64,000 bases of DNA from Echinometra lucunter (Eukaryota; Echinodermata; Echinoidea; Camarodonta; Echinometridae), in NCBI GenBank assembly GCA_029962745.1, contig CM057171.1, forward strand, positions 1,994,881-2,058,880, in the 5' to 3' direction. The notes under the pieces are model-generated. The model was not told the origin of the DNA. It saw only the letters and a list, made by a program, of their open reading frames with translations, and ran no database searches. The position numbers and the translations under genes are program-made. Positions 48,010 through 58,424 of the stretch are shown piece by piece. The number at the start of each line of letters is the position of its first letter. Positions within the stretch are counted from its first letter, which is position 1.

Positions 48010-51000
48010 CTGTAAAATCAAATGACTCCGTGGTTGACACTGTCATGACAGTAAACATTAATCGCAATATACAGCCTTAGAAAAATTATTTGAACAGCTG
48101 TTTTGTGGTTTAATACAGGTGTTTATCATGTTTATTACATCATCACTGGAAGGTTTGAACTAATTTTTACTAGCTATAAACTTTTTTCTGAGTGGACGTC
48201 TACTCCCTCTCACAGTTGTCCCCTACATTTACTAACCCTCAGGATAATGTCCTCGGACAATTACCCCTAGGATAAGTACCCCAGGACATGTATCCCCAAA
48301 GGACAACTACGTCAGAGAGTACATCAGAAGGACAGATACTTTAGAACCATTAATAGAACTTGAATTTCTTAGGGATGCTTTCCAGAGGGAGGGGTTCTTT
48401 GATAAAATGTCTACGAGGCAGTAATGGTCTGGGGATGATTGTTCAGGGGTAAGCCTAATTGTATGGATAAACCATTTTTCACTTTTCTGTGGGCATTTTG
48501 TTTAATTCATGGGCGGGCAACTGGCTACTTCTGATCATTCTATGGTTCTTGGGTTGCTTTCCAAACAGTGTTGAAAATTTTTCCTTCACAGCAGTCCTTT
48601 TTTCATCTTGCAAGAATCTTTTATTGTTTGATGACAAATTTTCTATCGTCTCTGATTCTCATGTCATTCAAAATATCCCGATTGACATTGTAATAATGTC
48701 AATCAGTGTACAAACCAAGAGAGGTAACACTAGCTATTCATCCTCTTGCACATTTATATTGTTTAGGTGGTCAAAAACTATCTTCCAGAGGAGAAATGAA
48801 GGAGGAAATAATTTTCTGGGGAAATTTTTCCGGGGAAATTTGTCCTGGTAGTAATTGTCCTGAGGTAATTTTAATAGGGGTAATTTTCTTGAGTAGTTTT
48901 AGTCTGTTTATCTCGAATTAACTCATAATAATTATTTTTAGTTCCACTAACAATGGAGTTAACAATGCTCTTATCCCCTAAAATAGAGCTGGTCTAATAA
49001 TTTTTTCCAGGGCTGTATGCATAAGCGCCGGAAGCGGGAGGGGGCAGGGGGCAGGGGGCAATTGCCCCCATCATTCGAAAGGGGGCAAAATCGGTTTTTG
49101 CCCCCCCCCCCCGCCCCCCTCGAAAGAAAAAAAAAGAATTTGTTTGGATCATATAAAACCATGCAAAATGAGCAGATTGGCATGATAAGTGCTCTAAAAT
49201 GCAAACTTTCATCATTCAAAAATCAAAATTTTCTTACTCATCGCTACCTCCCTCGTATAGTAATTAGAAGCAACGTTTCTCAGTATTTAGAAATTCTGTC
49301 TATCATCTATGAAAAAGGGGCAGATGCTTCCTTTATTCGAAAGATTATTTTCATAGGCGTCAGAAGCGGGGGGAGGGGGCAATTGCCCCCATCATTCGAA
49401 AGGGGGCAAAATCGTTCCCCCCGGGCCCCCCTCTGAAGAAAAAAAAAATTGATCATATACAACCATGCAAAATGAGCAGATTGGCATGATTAGTGCTCTA
49501 AAATGCAAACTTTCAGCATTCAAAAATCAAAATTTTCTTACTCATCGCTACCTCCCTCGTATAGTAATTAGAAGCAATGTTTCTCAGTATTTAGAAATTC
49601 TGTCTATCATCTATGAAAAAAGGGCAGATGCTTGCTTTATTTGGGGGATTATTTTGCACCCCCCCCCCTCTCCAGTATCCTCATACATTGGCATAAGGGC
49701 GCTGTATTTTTTTTTCATACTGAGCAATGCCGGAATATGACAATTCTGTACATTTTCACCACCAAAATTGTAATAAAAAAAAAAAAAAAAAAATGCGCCC
49801 TCGCTTCGTTCGCGCGGACAAAGTTGTTAAACTGAATAGTTAATTTTCGGGCAAAGGGTGTCGGCCCCATCGCCAAAATTTACCTATATGCTATTCATAA
49901 CCCTCCCATTGCCATGCACGGTCTCCCGAGTCTCTCACGCCATCCTAGCATGCTAGAAGCGGTGAACAAATAATCATGTTTCAGTACTAATGATGAGAGA
50001 AGATGGGAAACAATAATTTCTTAATTCAAAAAATTCTAATCTTGTCCTTTTGTATATAGATAAAATAAATATGTATAAAGAAGGAGAGGGGGGGGGGAAA
50101 TGTGCTTGTTCGGGGGGGGGTGTATATGGGGTACGTTGTATGCTGATATAAGCATTTGAGGTGGGCCCCCATAAAGGTTTGGGGTGGGCCCCCAAGAGTG
50201 TCCCCCCCCCCCCCACAAAAGCTGGGACCCTTCCGGCGCGCCTGGCTGTATGATTGCTCCAGTTTCTAATTTGTTCTTCTCACTTAAATATCGAAATAAA
50301 AGAGAGGACGATGTATGGGGTAAGCACAATGACCTTGCATTTTAGATATCTTTTGCCAATGTTTTTTGAAGGACCGAAAACCGAAATTCAATAACGTGCC
50401 GACATCTTAATAATTACAGTATGAGTGCTACAGATTAATGAGAAAATTACAACTACTTGTCTTACCGAATAACTGGAGAAAATTCAGGACCCTTGATTTC
50501 ATCTGAAACGAAATAGAGACATATCATAAGAAAGTATATCATTTATGGGTTGTTGTTGTTGTTGTCTTTTATCAAACTGAACCATGTTAATTAGGAGCAA
50601 AAACATGTGCTGAAATTTTAACAAAGGGTTCAAGACAAGTTGTACGTTGCGTGGCCGTGTTTCTTTTCTGCCGAATGTTATTATGTCGTCTCTCACTTAA
50701 AGCCTTAACAGTAAAAGAGAACATTAACTTTTCTACCCGTGTCCAAATCATATTTTCATAAGAAACTGATAATCTTGTAGTTTATTCAGGAGGGAGATAT
50801 ATTCCAGAATAGCAGGATAAGGAAATTAACATAGTACTTGCCCCGACTACGAAGAACATACATATGACATATTCAAATTCCTAACTTTATTTCTTCTAAA
50901 AAGGGATTTCCATGTGATTTCGTTTAATCCCCCTGATCCACTAAAGGCAGTGAACAAGACAAACCTTCGTATCTAAGGACGAATGACGTGGTTAGATATA

Positions 51001-54000
51001 CACCTCGTTCTCCTGCCTGTGTTACTGTGATGGTAATAGGATCAGCCTCATTCGGTAATACGGTTAACACTACTTTATGTCTCATTTGGCTACGTATTTC
51101 TTTCAGGCAAGGCAGCTGTATGACAAGATAGGAAAAATAGCCAACACAGAATATCTTTTTTTTTTCTGCAAAGTGGCATAAAACATAGTCACCTCTTACG
51201 ATATAAGTAGTATTTCAGGAAACTAGAAGATTACATGACAATAAAACGAAAACAAAATGATGTAAATAAATTCTTATTTGGTTTGGCGTCACCTGTGCCT
51301 GGGAGGCGAAAAAAGAATTGAATCGCTGTAACCATCATGTCTCTCTTCCCGATATCACTGATTGAGGGTGTGCAGGTGGACCACATACACCGCGGTTTCC
51401 CCCTACTCTTATACGAATAGTGCAGTGGGATCTTTAACGTGCAAAGGTGGTGACTCTCCTTTACACGGGACCTCCATTTAACATCCTATCCGAGGGACTT
51501 TAGCAAAGCCCGCGTCTATGAAACAGGGGAGGGACACGATAACACACAACGTAGGCTTCAGTCATCCGCCTTGGCTGGACTCGAACCCACGATCTTTGGT
51601 TCGACAGGCAGACGATTTACCGACTGAGCCAACTCACTCCCTCAAAGTAGTAGTATACTTGACACATAAAGCCGATTACATAAAGAAAGGAGTCTTGTAG
51701 TTTAAATTACACCTATAAAATCGTGAATACCGATATCATTTTTTCATTCATCCTCCCGTCACAGTCACACGTCACTGTAACGTCACCCGAGTGAGATGCA
51801 ATGCTGAATGGAACCGAACGATGGGCTTTTCGATAGGACAGCTGTCTCTCCTCGTCAAGTATTTCCTATTTCAAAGTAGAAAAGATAATATCATAATTAT
51901 GATTTACGGATATTGAAATATGCAATTAACCACAGTTCAGGAGGTTGGGGTGGGAGGAGCATAATATCTTTCCAACGCTAATTTTGCGAACACCAATATT
52001 GAGACAATCGTCACCCTCATTACGAGATTTCCATATACCCATGTATAGTATGCAGGTATATAAAAAAAATGGCATGAACATGATTATCTTACATTATTCG
52101 CCCGGAATAAAGGGGACATGCTCAAGATTATGTTATATTCTATGCGTGATTCCGGTGAATTTTGGTGTAAATATTTTAAATGAACGCAATATAAAGTTTA
52201 CTTTTTGTCCTGCACTAAGACCCCTGCACCCCAGCCGCTCACCGCACAACAATCACAGAGCCTCGTTCACTAGTTTTTTTTAGCTAGTAAACCGCACGCT
52301 GTTTGCTATTCTCACCATCACAGACGTATAGCTTGCGTTTATCGTTTAAAAGCGAAGAAAAAGGCAGCACGTCGCCGTGAATAAAGGCTACTCCTACACT
52401 TGTCGCGTAGACAGAACTCTTTATTGGTATTGTCCGCATGCAGGTTTGGAATGTGTGACTTTAGGTCGCGTCCCAGGATCAAAAGTATTTTTCGCCTTTC
52501 ATATGTTCAAAATTCAACTTGAGAATGATTCAAAGAAAGAACTGCACAGTCATAGTCAACCATAGTGAGCGTTAGTTTTGCTTTTATCTTACTGCGGATC
52601 AGCAGCTAACAGCAAATAAATCTGACAAAAGATTTTGAGGGGCTACCAAAACTGTACATAATATTTTAAATGTTTTTGATACATGAAGAAAACAAAACAT
52701 CGGTGTCTTAGATAAGTGGAGGGGGTTGGCCACTCGCTTGCAAAATATAGGAACAGGAAAATCGATATTCAACAAAGTCCCCTGCTTAAACGATGCCCTT
52801 ACGTCCATATGATAAATCTATGGTGGCCCTAGAGTACGCTTGATAACAGGTCATGTGCGACGTGAATTTCGGGACAAACTTTGCATCCCAGTCACGAAAT
52901 TCGCGACCCGTGACGCAAAGTTTGCGTCCCAGTCGTGAAATTCATGACCCGTGCGCAAAATTCACCACCCGCGATGCGAAATTCATGACCCGTGACGCGA
53001 GTCGTGAAATTCACGACCCGTGGCGCGAAATTCATGACCTGGGATGCGAACTTCACGTTGTCGAGTGTACTTGCCACCATATAAATCCTTCAGTGTGGCT
53101 TATAGTCAGTTTCCTTTCATTGCAGTTTGAAATACTCACCCCTTCTATCCCAGGAACATCCGCATGGATGTAAAAGTGAACCTCAACCTCTCTACCCTTT
53201 TCTATTGTGTCTGGTACGTATGGAGTACACAGGAGTTGGTGTCGGACCACATGTTGCTCAAGAGGGATAAGAACCCACCACTCAGCACAGTGATCAATGT
53301 AGAGCTCAAGATGTTTCTTATAGACCCTGCAGTGTGGAGGTTGCTCCGGTGAACTGGATGATCGCTTCCTGAATGTTCGTGGTAGATCTCGGATATGAGG
53401 ATACAAAAATGAAACGTTTTGTATTTACAAACTCCTCCGATTCTGAAGACTAAAGTGCTGTCTAGATGAGTATTTAGATTGAAAACTTTTAATAAAAGAC
53501 TATTTCTTGGATGGATCCTTTCGAAAAGCACAAAAATACCACCTCACACCGGCTGACCCAATAGTTCCAAGACGGGAATGATTCCGATTGGGCACTTTCT
53601 TCCTCGGTGGAGGTTATTGCGCAGCTATGACACAGCTACCAGAATGTCGGAATCAACAGAAGTGTTCTGTGACCACTTTAAAATATTATCCAAAAACGTT
53701 TTGCTGCATTTGTACAATCCATAATAACAGATAACCTGTTCACATTTTTTGCACCATTTATTTCTTATACGGAATTCTACACACTGACCTACCTTTGATG
53801 GAATCCCATACATGAGAAACGATGTCAGGAGTCACTTGATCAGGGTTGATGACCACGATTGAGTGTGGTATTCTGATCTTGACAGGTTGGTGGAAGATCA
53901 TGTTTGGAGGATCACATCTGATGCCATAGGTGGCCAACGATTCGTCGTCTTGGATGTCAACACTGGGTAGCTCTCTTACAATGCTTAATGTGATGCTGCA

Positions 54001-57000
54001 AGAGCCATTCTGTGTAATAGCTCCTTGTGGAAAATGCATTGATATGTCATAATGTTTCAGTTCCAGCTTTGTAGCATCGCATCCGACATTAACAGAAACA
54101 GTGTCAATCAAAGGTTCTTGGTCTCCATTTGCGAAGAGATTTCAGGGAGGAATGATCAGAAGAAAGTGAAAGATAGTAAAGAAAAAAAATCGCCAGATTA
54201 GAATCCAATAATAGTAACATTACAAACATTGATAAAAGAACTAATGTAATGGAAATACTGCGGCCAAGCCTTGGGCACAATTACGAATTCCACAAAATAA
54301 CGGTTGATTTCTTGATTTGTACTCGTACATAATGTGTCTTTCTTAAATCTTCCCCAATATTCTTTTCTTGGACTTGAAATAGTTTTACATTTCCTACATT
54401 GTTCAAACAGTTGTTTAAAACTGATTTGGTTTTTCCAAAAAAAAAAAGAGCCTACCAACAGTTGTTTATTTATTTTTTAAATTCGCCATATGTTTTACAT
54501 ACATTTTTCTTTAAACAAAAGCTGGTAGATTCATATTTTATACAACCCCATGAATTTTAAACAACTGTTCTGGCAACGTAATTGATAATTCTAGAAGTCT
54601 CAAACACAAAAAGAAACGCAGTAAAATACTACATTATCTGATTATTTCTATTAATCTTACCTCGATAAGTATTGGTCGTCTCCACAGACGGTAACCTGAA
54701 ATGTTGTAATAACATTTCGATGTTGATTATTTCTATTACCGAGAAATATCTTCCTCAATTCAGATTCAGATTCAGATTCAATTCGGTTTTATTAAGACTC
54801 AACAAAAAGTCCGAAGACTAAAAGCGTGAGTTTACAAATTTAAAACAGTTTACAAAGTTAATTAAAAAAAAAAAACATATAAATATAAGTACATGGAAAG
54901 AAAAGAAAATAACAACGGAAATGTGTCATTGATACATATTAAAAATTACTAACTTCATTAAAAAAAAGCACATTCAATTAGAATAGTGTGAAAGAAAAAA
55001 GCTCCAGCTGCGACCCAGCAAGCATGCCCACTTCTAAAGACCCAACCCCCGCCGCGCCCCCACGGATCCGCCAAGTCAGCACCCCATCGCAACCCCCCCC
55101 CCCCCCTGCATGCAAACCAAAAAGACCTGGAGGCACTGAACCGACTAAAGTTCAGCGCCCCCAAGGACCAAAGCAAACCACGACAGGGGCAGCCAACCCA
55201 ACAGAGCCCGCGGGGCACGGCAGGAGCCAGGCAAGAAGGAGGAAAAGAGCTAGCCTGCTGAGCCACAGCCAAAAATGCCAACCAAAAGGAGACAAGTATA
55301 CAAACATATGAAAGATGGAGACAACAAATAGCAATAAACAGATAAAAAAAAATATAGATCGATAATTGCACTGGCATACACAAATTGACTTGATGTCACA
55401 TCAAAGGAATTTAAGACTAAACAGTATTAGATTGGTTTAAAAGCAACTGCGAAATTGATTTCGCATCGATAGGCCTACTTTGTTTCATGACTTTCTAAGA
55501 TATTGGGGATACTTTGGAACTTTCTTCAATGTTCCTAACGAACGTAGGCCTGTAGTCACATAGATCAGCAAAAAACAGCTTACCGGGCTTGTGCGGGGAT
55601 CAAAATTATATGCGGATGAATGAGACTTACATTTCTTTTACTAGAAATCAAATTGACGCTAAAATTTGAAGCGCTCGCTTCCAAAAGGCGGTAAATCCAC
55701 TTTTGTTTCATCTTCGGACTAACGAACCTTCGGAATAACGCCACAAACTCGGACAATCAAATGCTTATTGCTTAAACTCCATATTATGCTTTTGATATTC
55801 GATGTTGTATTTCATGTGCAACCCATTTCGTGTCAGTGACACGAATAATGACATGTCCTATTTTAGTGACAATAAAGTGAACACTTCATTTATACCTTGA
55901 ATCCTTTGGTATTCTTATTCAGGGTGGTTAAGTAGCCTGTAGATAAATAAGTTAATTCATCAGCAATACGCTCGTGACACAATTAAATTTCTTTCTTTGC
56001 CCCATTTCTTAGAACCAGTTGAGGATTTGTTATTTTGGGCGTGTCGAAAGGATGCATTGTACTGCATGATGATAGTTATCTTCCATATGCATATGTTTGA
56101 TTGAAGAAATGTTAAAACATTATTCTAATCATTCTAATTAAACATTTGCTTGTCTTTGACATTCTTCTTTCTCGCACAAGAACTTGTTTATGGGGTCTAA
56201 TTGTAATATTTACTAGGAATAGAAAACTTGAAGAAGAACACATGAGGGTTCTCCGTCTGTTATTGCATTCAATCTTTCCAACACGCCTTAGGCAAAAATA
56301 AGGATTGGTGCAGAAGACTTGTGATAGAGAGACACCAACTGCAACGGTGATGGGTTTGTGAGGGAAGGGTGGGAGAAGTGGCGATCCAGCCATTGGATGA
56401 AGCTGGTGTAGCTTTCCTAGAAGGCCCGGGACAAAAATCATTGCAACTTGCTATGCTCATTATGTTTGTACAAGAACACAAGAGTCCAGATACATTTATC
56501 CCTTGTCTTTGCAGCATCCCGCCAGTCCCATTTCTTCTGATCAATGTCTCGATACATCGCTGTTGGTGCGCACTGCTAGGTAGGGTTAAGAATGGAATGA
56601 CTGTTCTAATCAATTATTGATAAGAAAACATGCAGTTACTGCCTGCTCCTCACTTGGATCAAATCCAAAATGGAGGCATTTTTTGCGCAAAGCAATTTTT
56701 GCTAGTTTTATAAAAGTAGCCAGTACTCACTACTCAAGCGTAAAATATTGTCAGTACTCATATTGTCATCAGATGGAACAGACCCTAATCCGTAATTGCA
56801 TAAGAAAATATATCAATATTGATCGTACCATAATCCTCTCCACTAAATGCAGAGCATTTTAGGTATCAACTGACTTACGTAGAGAACAGCAAATTTTGAA
56901 TAGTTTCATCTGTGGTGTAGTGATGTGGAAGATTCCCTTCATCATCCTCCACGTCAGATCTTGCACCATGGTCAAGGAGATACATGACAAGTGCTTTCTC

Positions 57001-57892
57001 GGGAGTCCGCTCGTTCTGCAAGGAGTTTACCATGACCTGTATGTTACCCCAATAAACACGTTAATGGGCGAATCAAAGATATGTCCCATTTTTAAATGTC
57101 TTTGCTCGTATCTTTTTCAAGGGTGAATTTAAAGTAACATGAAAATATGCATTTTATTTGATGATTTGTCTGTTCTATACCCGAACTTAGGCTTAATCTG
57201 AGTGGTTTTTTTTTTTTACCGTATTGGATAAAATACCTGCTGGTTAAGGCCCCTTATCGAAAGTCTTGTAACGTGTCTTTGATCGTCTTCTTCCCGACAG
57301 TGCTTTTACACAGGCTTTCCCTGTCCCCCGTTGTTTTGCTTATGGGGGAACGGGAGCTACGGAGAGGAAATTAGCGGGGAAGATGATAAAGGCTGCGCTC
57401 CAAATTGACTCTGACTTTTGATGAGGTACCTACTTACCACGATATAAATTTAAATGCCAGTCAAACGGCAACAGTTATTGACTGTCTTCATGATCATGGT
57501 TTTACATTTGAGATCAATAGAATAATTATTGTTTAATTTTTATCCTCCAGATATGTTACGCAATTGTTCGTTCTATTTTAGAAAAGCAAATGTAATGTTT
57601 TAGTATTTTATCTACAATTAGCAACACTTTAAATGCACGAGAAGATTACTTGGTTGTATCATTCTGTCAATGTTTTTACCTGTTGAGGTTTCTCTTTGGA
57701 TTGGGTGATGCTTCTTGATTGATTGGATAGTATAACAGCTTCATGAAGACATGTCTTCCCATCGATGGATTGGATGTTCAGGTCAGCTCCATGGCAAACC
57801 AAAGTCTCTACATCTGAAAAGTGGCCGTTCTGAATGGCGAGGTGAACGGCCGTCAGTCCATTCTCATCACGTTGATCTAGACTCCCAGCCTT
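47697..57892 (-). CDS. Ankyrin-ZU5-UPA-death domain protein, 5' partial
   Basis: Eight exons on the minus strand (57,680-57,892; 56,879-57,015; 54,661-54,695; 53,793-54,122; 53,140-53,387; 51,004-51,115; 50,466-50,502; 47,697-48,009) have GT-AG borders and fully compatible phases. They give 1,425 bp, 474 residues plus TAG. Order: ankyrin repeats (residues 1-116), linker, ZU5 (~129-238), UPA-like region (~239-358), linker, death domain (~371-460). This is the ZU5-UPA-death supramodule known from UNC5, PIDD and ankyrins, here behind ankyrin repeats. No signal peptide or membrane segment is seen, so an intracellular adaptor role in death- or immune-type signalling is inferred. The first exon starts mid-protein; more exons must lie upstream. 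I give no gene symbol because this architecture is shared by many paralogues. Confidence 0.85.
48230..48900. repeat. Two facing blocks of a degenerate GGACAATTACCCC repeat
   Basis: Block one (about 48,230-48,345) repeats GGACAATTACCCCTAGGATA-like units. Block two (about 48,785-48,900) carries the reverse complement type (GGGGTAATTTTC, TTGTCCTGGTAG). Together they could fold back over about 650 bp. Lies in the intron between the death-domain exon and the 37-bp exon. Confidence 0.4.
49012..49690 (+). repeat. Tandem pair of a ~340-bp element
   Basis: Two head-to-tail copies, each starting near GGGGGCAATTGCCCCCATC, a 16-bp palindrome with a tail. Each continues with GCAAAATGAGCAGATTGGCA and TTTCTCAGTATTTAGAAATT. 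Copies start about 49,015 and 49,355 and are over 90% alike except in homopolymers. Confidence 0.7.
50466..50502 (-). CDS. Exon: 37-bp linker before the death domain
   Basis: Acceptor TTTCGTTTCAG, donor GTAAGAC. It encodes DEIKGPEFSPVIR when joined in phase. Its phase 1 to 2 bridges the UPA and death exons exactly. Confidence 0.7.
51004..51115 (-). CDS. Exon: UPA continuation
   Basis: 112 bp after acceptor GTCATACAG. It encodes LPCLKEIRSQMRHKVVLTVL and ends PITITVTQAGER, a beta-strand-rich segment. The donor GTGTAT is weak but is the only one that keeps the frame into the next exon. Confidence 0.65.
51282..51643 (-). mobile_element. SINE of the TTTGGCG family
   Basis: On the minus strand the head reads GAGTTGGCTCAGTCGGTAAA (A box) and GTGGGTTCGAGTCCAGCC (B box), strongly tRNA-like. 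It ends TTTGGCGTCACCTG on the plus strand. It is inserted in an intron of the death-domain gene. Confidence 0.75.
52855..53055 (+). repeat. CG-rich intronic minisatellite
   Basis: About seven units of roughly 27-30 bp built on GAAATTCATGACCCGTGACGC, with alternating CACGAAATTC and GTCGTGAAATTC words that make it partly self-complementary. It lies less than 100 bp from the 3' border of the UPA exon and is unusually CpG-rich for the window. Confidence 0.7.
53140..53387 (-). CDS. Exon: ZU5-UPA connecting region and UPA start
   Basis: 248 bp, phase 1 to 0. It encodes DLPRTFRKRSSSSPEQPPHC, then VYKKHLELYIDHCAEWWVLI and TIEKGREVEVHFYIHADVPG. The VY-x-LELY-x-H pattern is what I expect after ZU5 in invertebrate ZU5-death proteins. 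Strong donor GTGAGT. Confidence 0.75.
53793..54122 (-). CDS. Exon: ZU5 domain
   Basis: 330 bp. It encodes LELKHYDISMHFPQGAI, then a middle strand region with SATYGIRCDPPNMIF-like content (LATYGIRCDPPN), then FHQPVKIRIPHS. These match the ZU5 landmarks of P-x-GA(I/L), C-x-P and the PV-x-(I/L)-x-(I/L)PH strand. The acceptor follows GCAAATGGAG and the donor is GTAGGT. In relatives, ZU5 packs against UPA and the death domain to keep the protein closed. Confidence 0.85.
54661..54695 (-). CDS. Exon: 35-bp linker microexon
   Basis: Lies between acceptor CATTTCAG and donor GTAAGA. It encodes LPSVETTNTYR and joins the phase-2 end of the ankyrin exon to the phase-1 start of the ZU5 exon. Neither join would stay in frame without it. 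Confidence 0.7.
54745..55400 (-). mobile_element. Probable LINE 3' end with GC-rich segment
   Basis: Begins with GATTCA repeats, then TTCGGTTTTATTAAGACTC and a GC-rich block (54,990-55,320). Read on the minus strand this would be a GC-rich 3' region followed by a short tandem tail, as in many LINE 3' ends. A 107-codon proline-rich frame lies in the block but has no domain. It sits in an intron. Confidence 0.4.
55440..56870. other. Intron, no exon recognised
   Basis: Mostly AT-rich. The stretch 56,230-56,610 has frames on the minus strand that look weakly protein-like but are broken and match nothing I know; it may be an old repeat or pseudogene fragment. Confidence 0.35.
56879..57015 (-). 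CDS. Exon: last ankyrin repeat
   Basis: 137 bp, phase 0 to 2, acceptor CTCCTTGCAG, donor GTAAGT. It encodes ALVMYLLDHGARSDVEDDEG followed by NLPHHYTTDE. The LLDHGA turn is typical of ankyrin repeats; the remainder is a degenerate last repeat leading to the linker. Confidence 0.8.
57680..57892 (-). CDS. Exon: ankyrin repeats
   Basis: Begins after ATTAACAG and encodes 71 residues in phase 0. NGLTAVHLAIQNGH and DGKTCLHEAV are the signature starts of two ankyrin repeats, with LVCHGADLNIQS between them as the repeat turn. It ends SKEKPQQ at donor GTAAAA. It is the most upstream exon I can recognise; it has no initiator ATG, so the protein begins elsewhere. Confidence 0.85.
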
Positions 57893-58424
57893 CTGTTAAT
57901 GATACAAAATTTCTGAACTTAGTAAGACAATTTAAGAAAAAAAAAATAGCCCGCGTCAATTATCAAAGAGATACATTGTGTTCCAACTGAGTCTGAAGAG
58001 CAAAATTACAGTGTACCGGGTAACCCCCCCCCCCCCCCCCGGCATGATCTGACATTTGCATGGCCGGCGGACCCGGGGGGGGGCCGGGCCCGGGCCCCCC
58101 GATATTTGGCAGAAAAAAAAGAAAAAATGGGAAAGAAAAGAATGAAAGAGACAGAAGAGAAAAGAGCTAAAGAGGACAAACTGGAAGCGCTTGCTCGCTT
58201 CGCTCTCTCGCATTTTAGGTCTAATTGTATATGCCGGCTATATTATTAATAATTATATTCCACATACTAAGAATGTTGCTGTAGAATTGGTCAAAGTGAA
58301 TCACGTGATTAAGTGTAGTTTTAACATTATCACCACCCGTTAAGAAAAGTGCATGACCCCTGTTTATTTTTCTGCCATCAAGTTTTGCCATCAAATCACC
58401 TTTGTTTCTTTTGTGACGTCACAA
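57893..58424. other. Upstream intron, GC-rich homopolymer patch
   Basis: No exon recognised. A C-run (58,024-58,040) and a GGCCGG/GGGCCC-rich patch (58,060-58,101) are followed by a purine tract. Confidence 0.4.

Noticed and set aside
54988..55311. 107-codon proline-rich protein
   Set aside because: GC-rich repeat block with homopolymers, no domain, and located in an intron; more likely part of a LINE 3' region.
56112..56613. Weakly protein-like minus-strand frames in an intron
   Set aside because: Broken by stops in every frame and no motif I recognise; not enough to call a gene or pseudogene.
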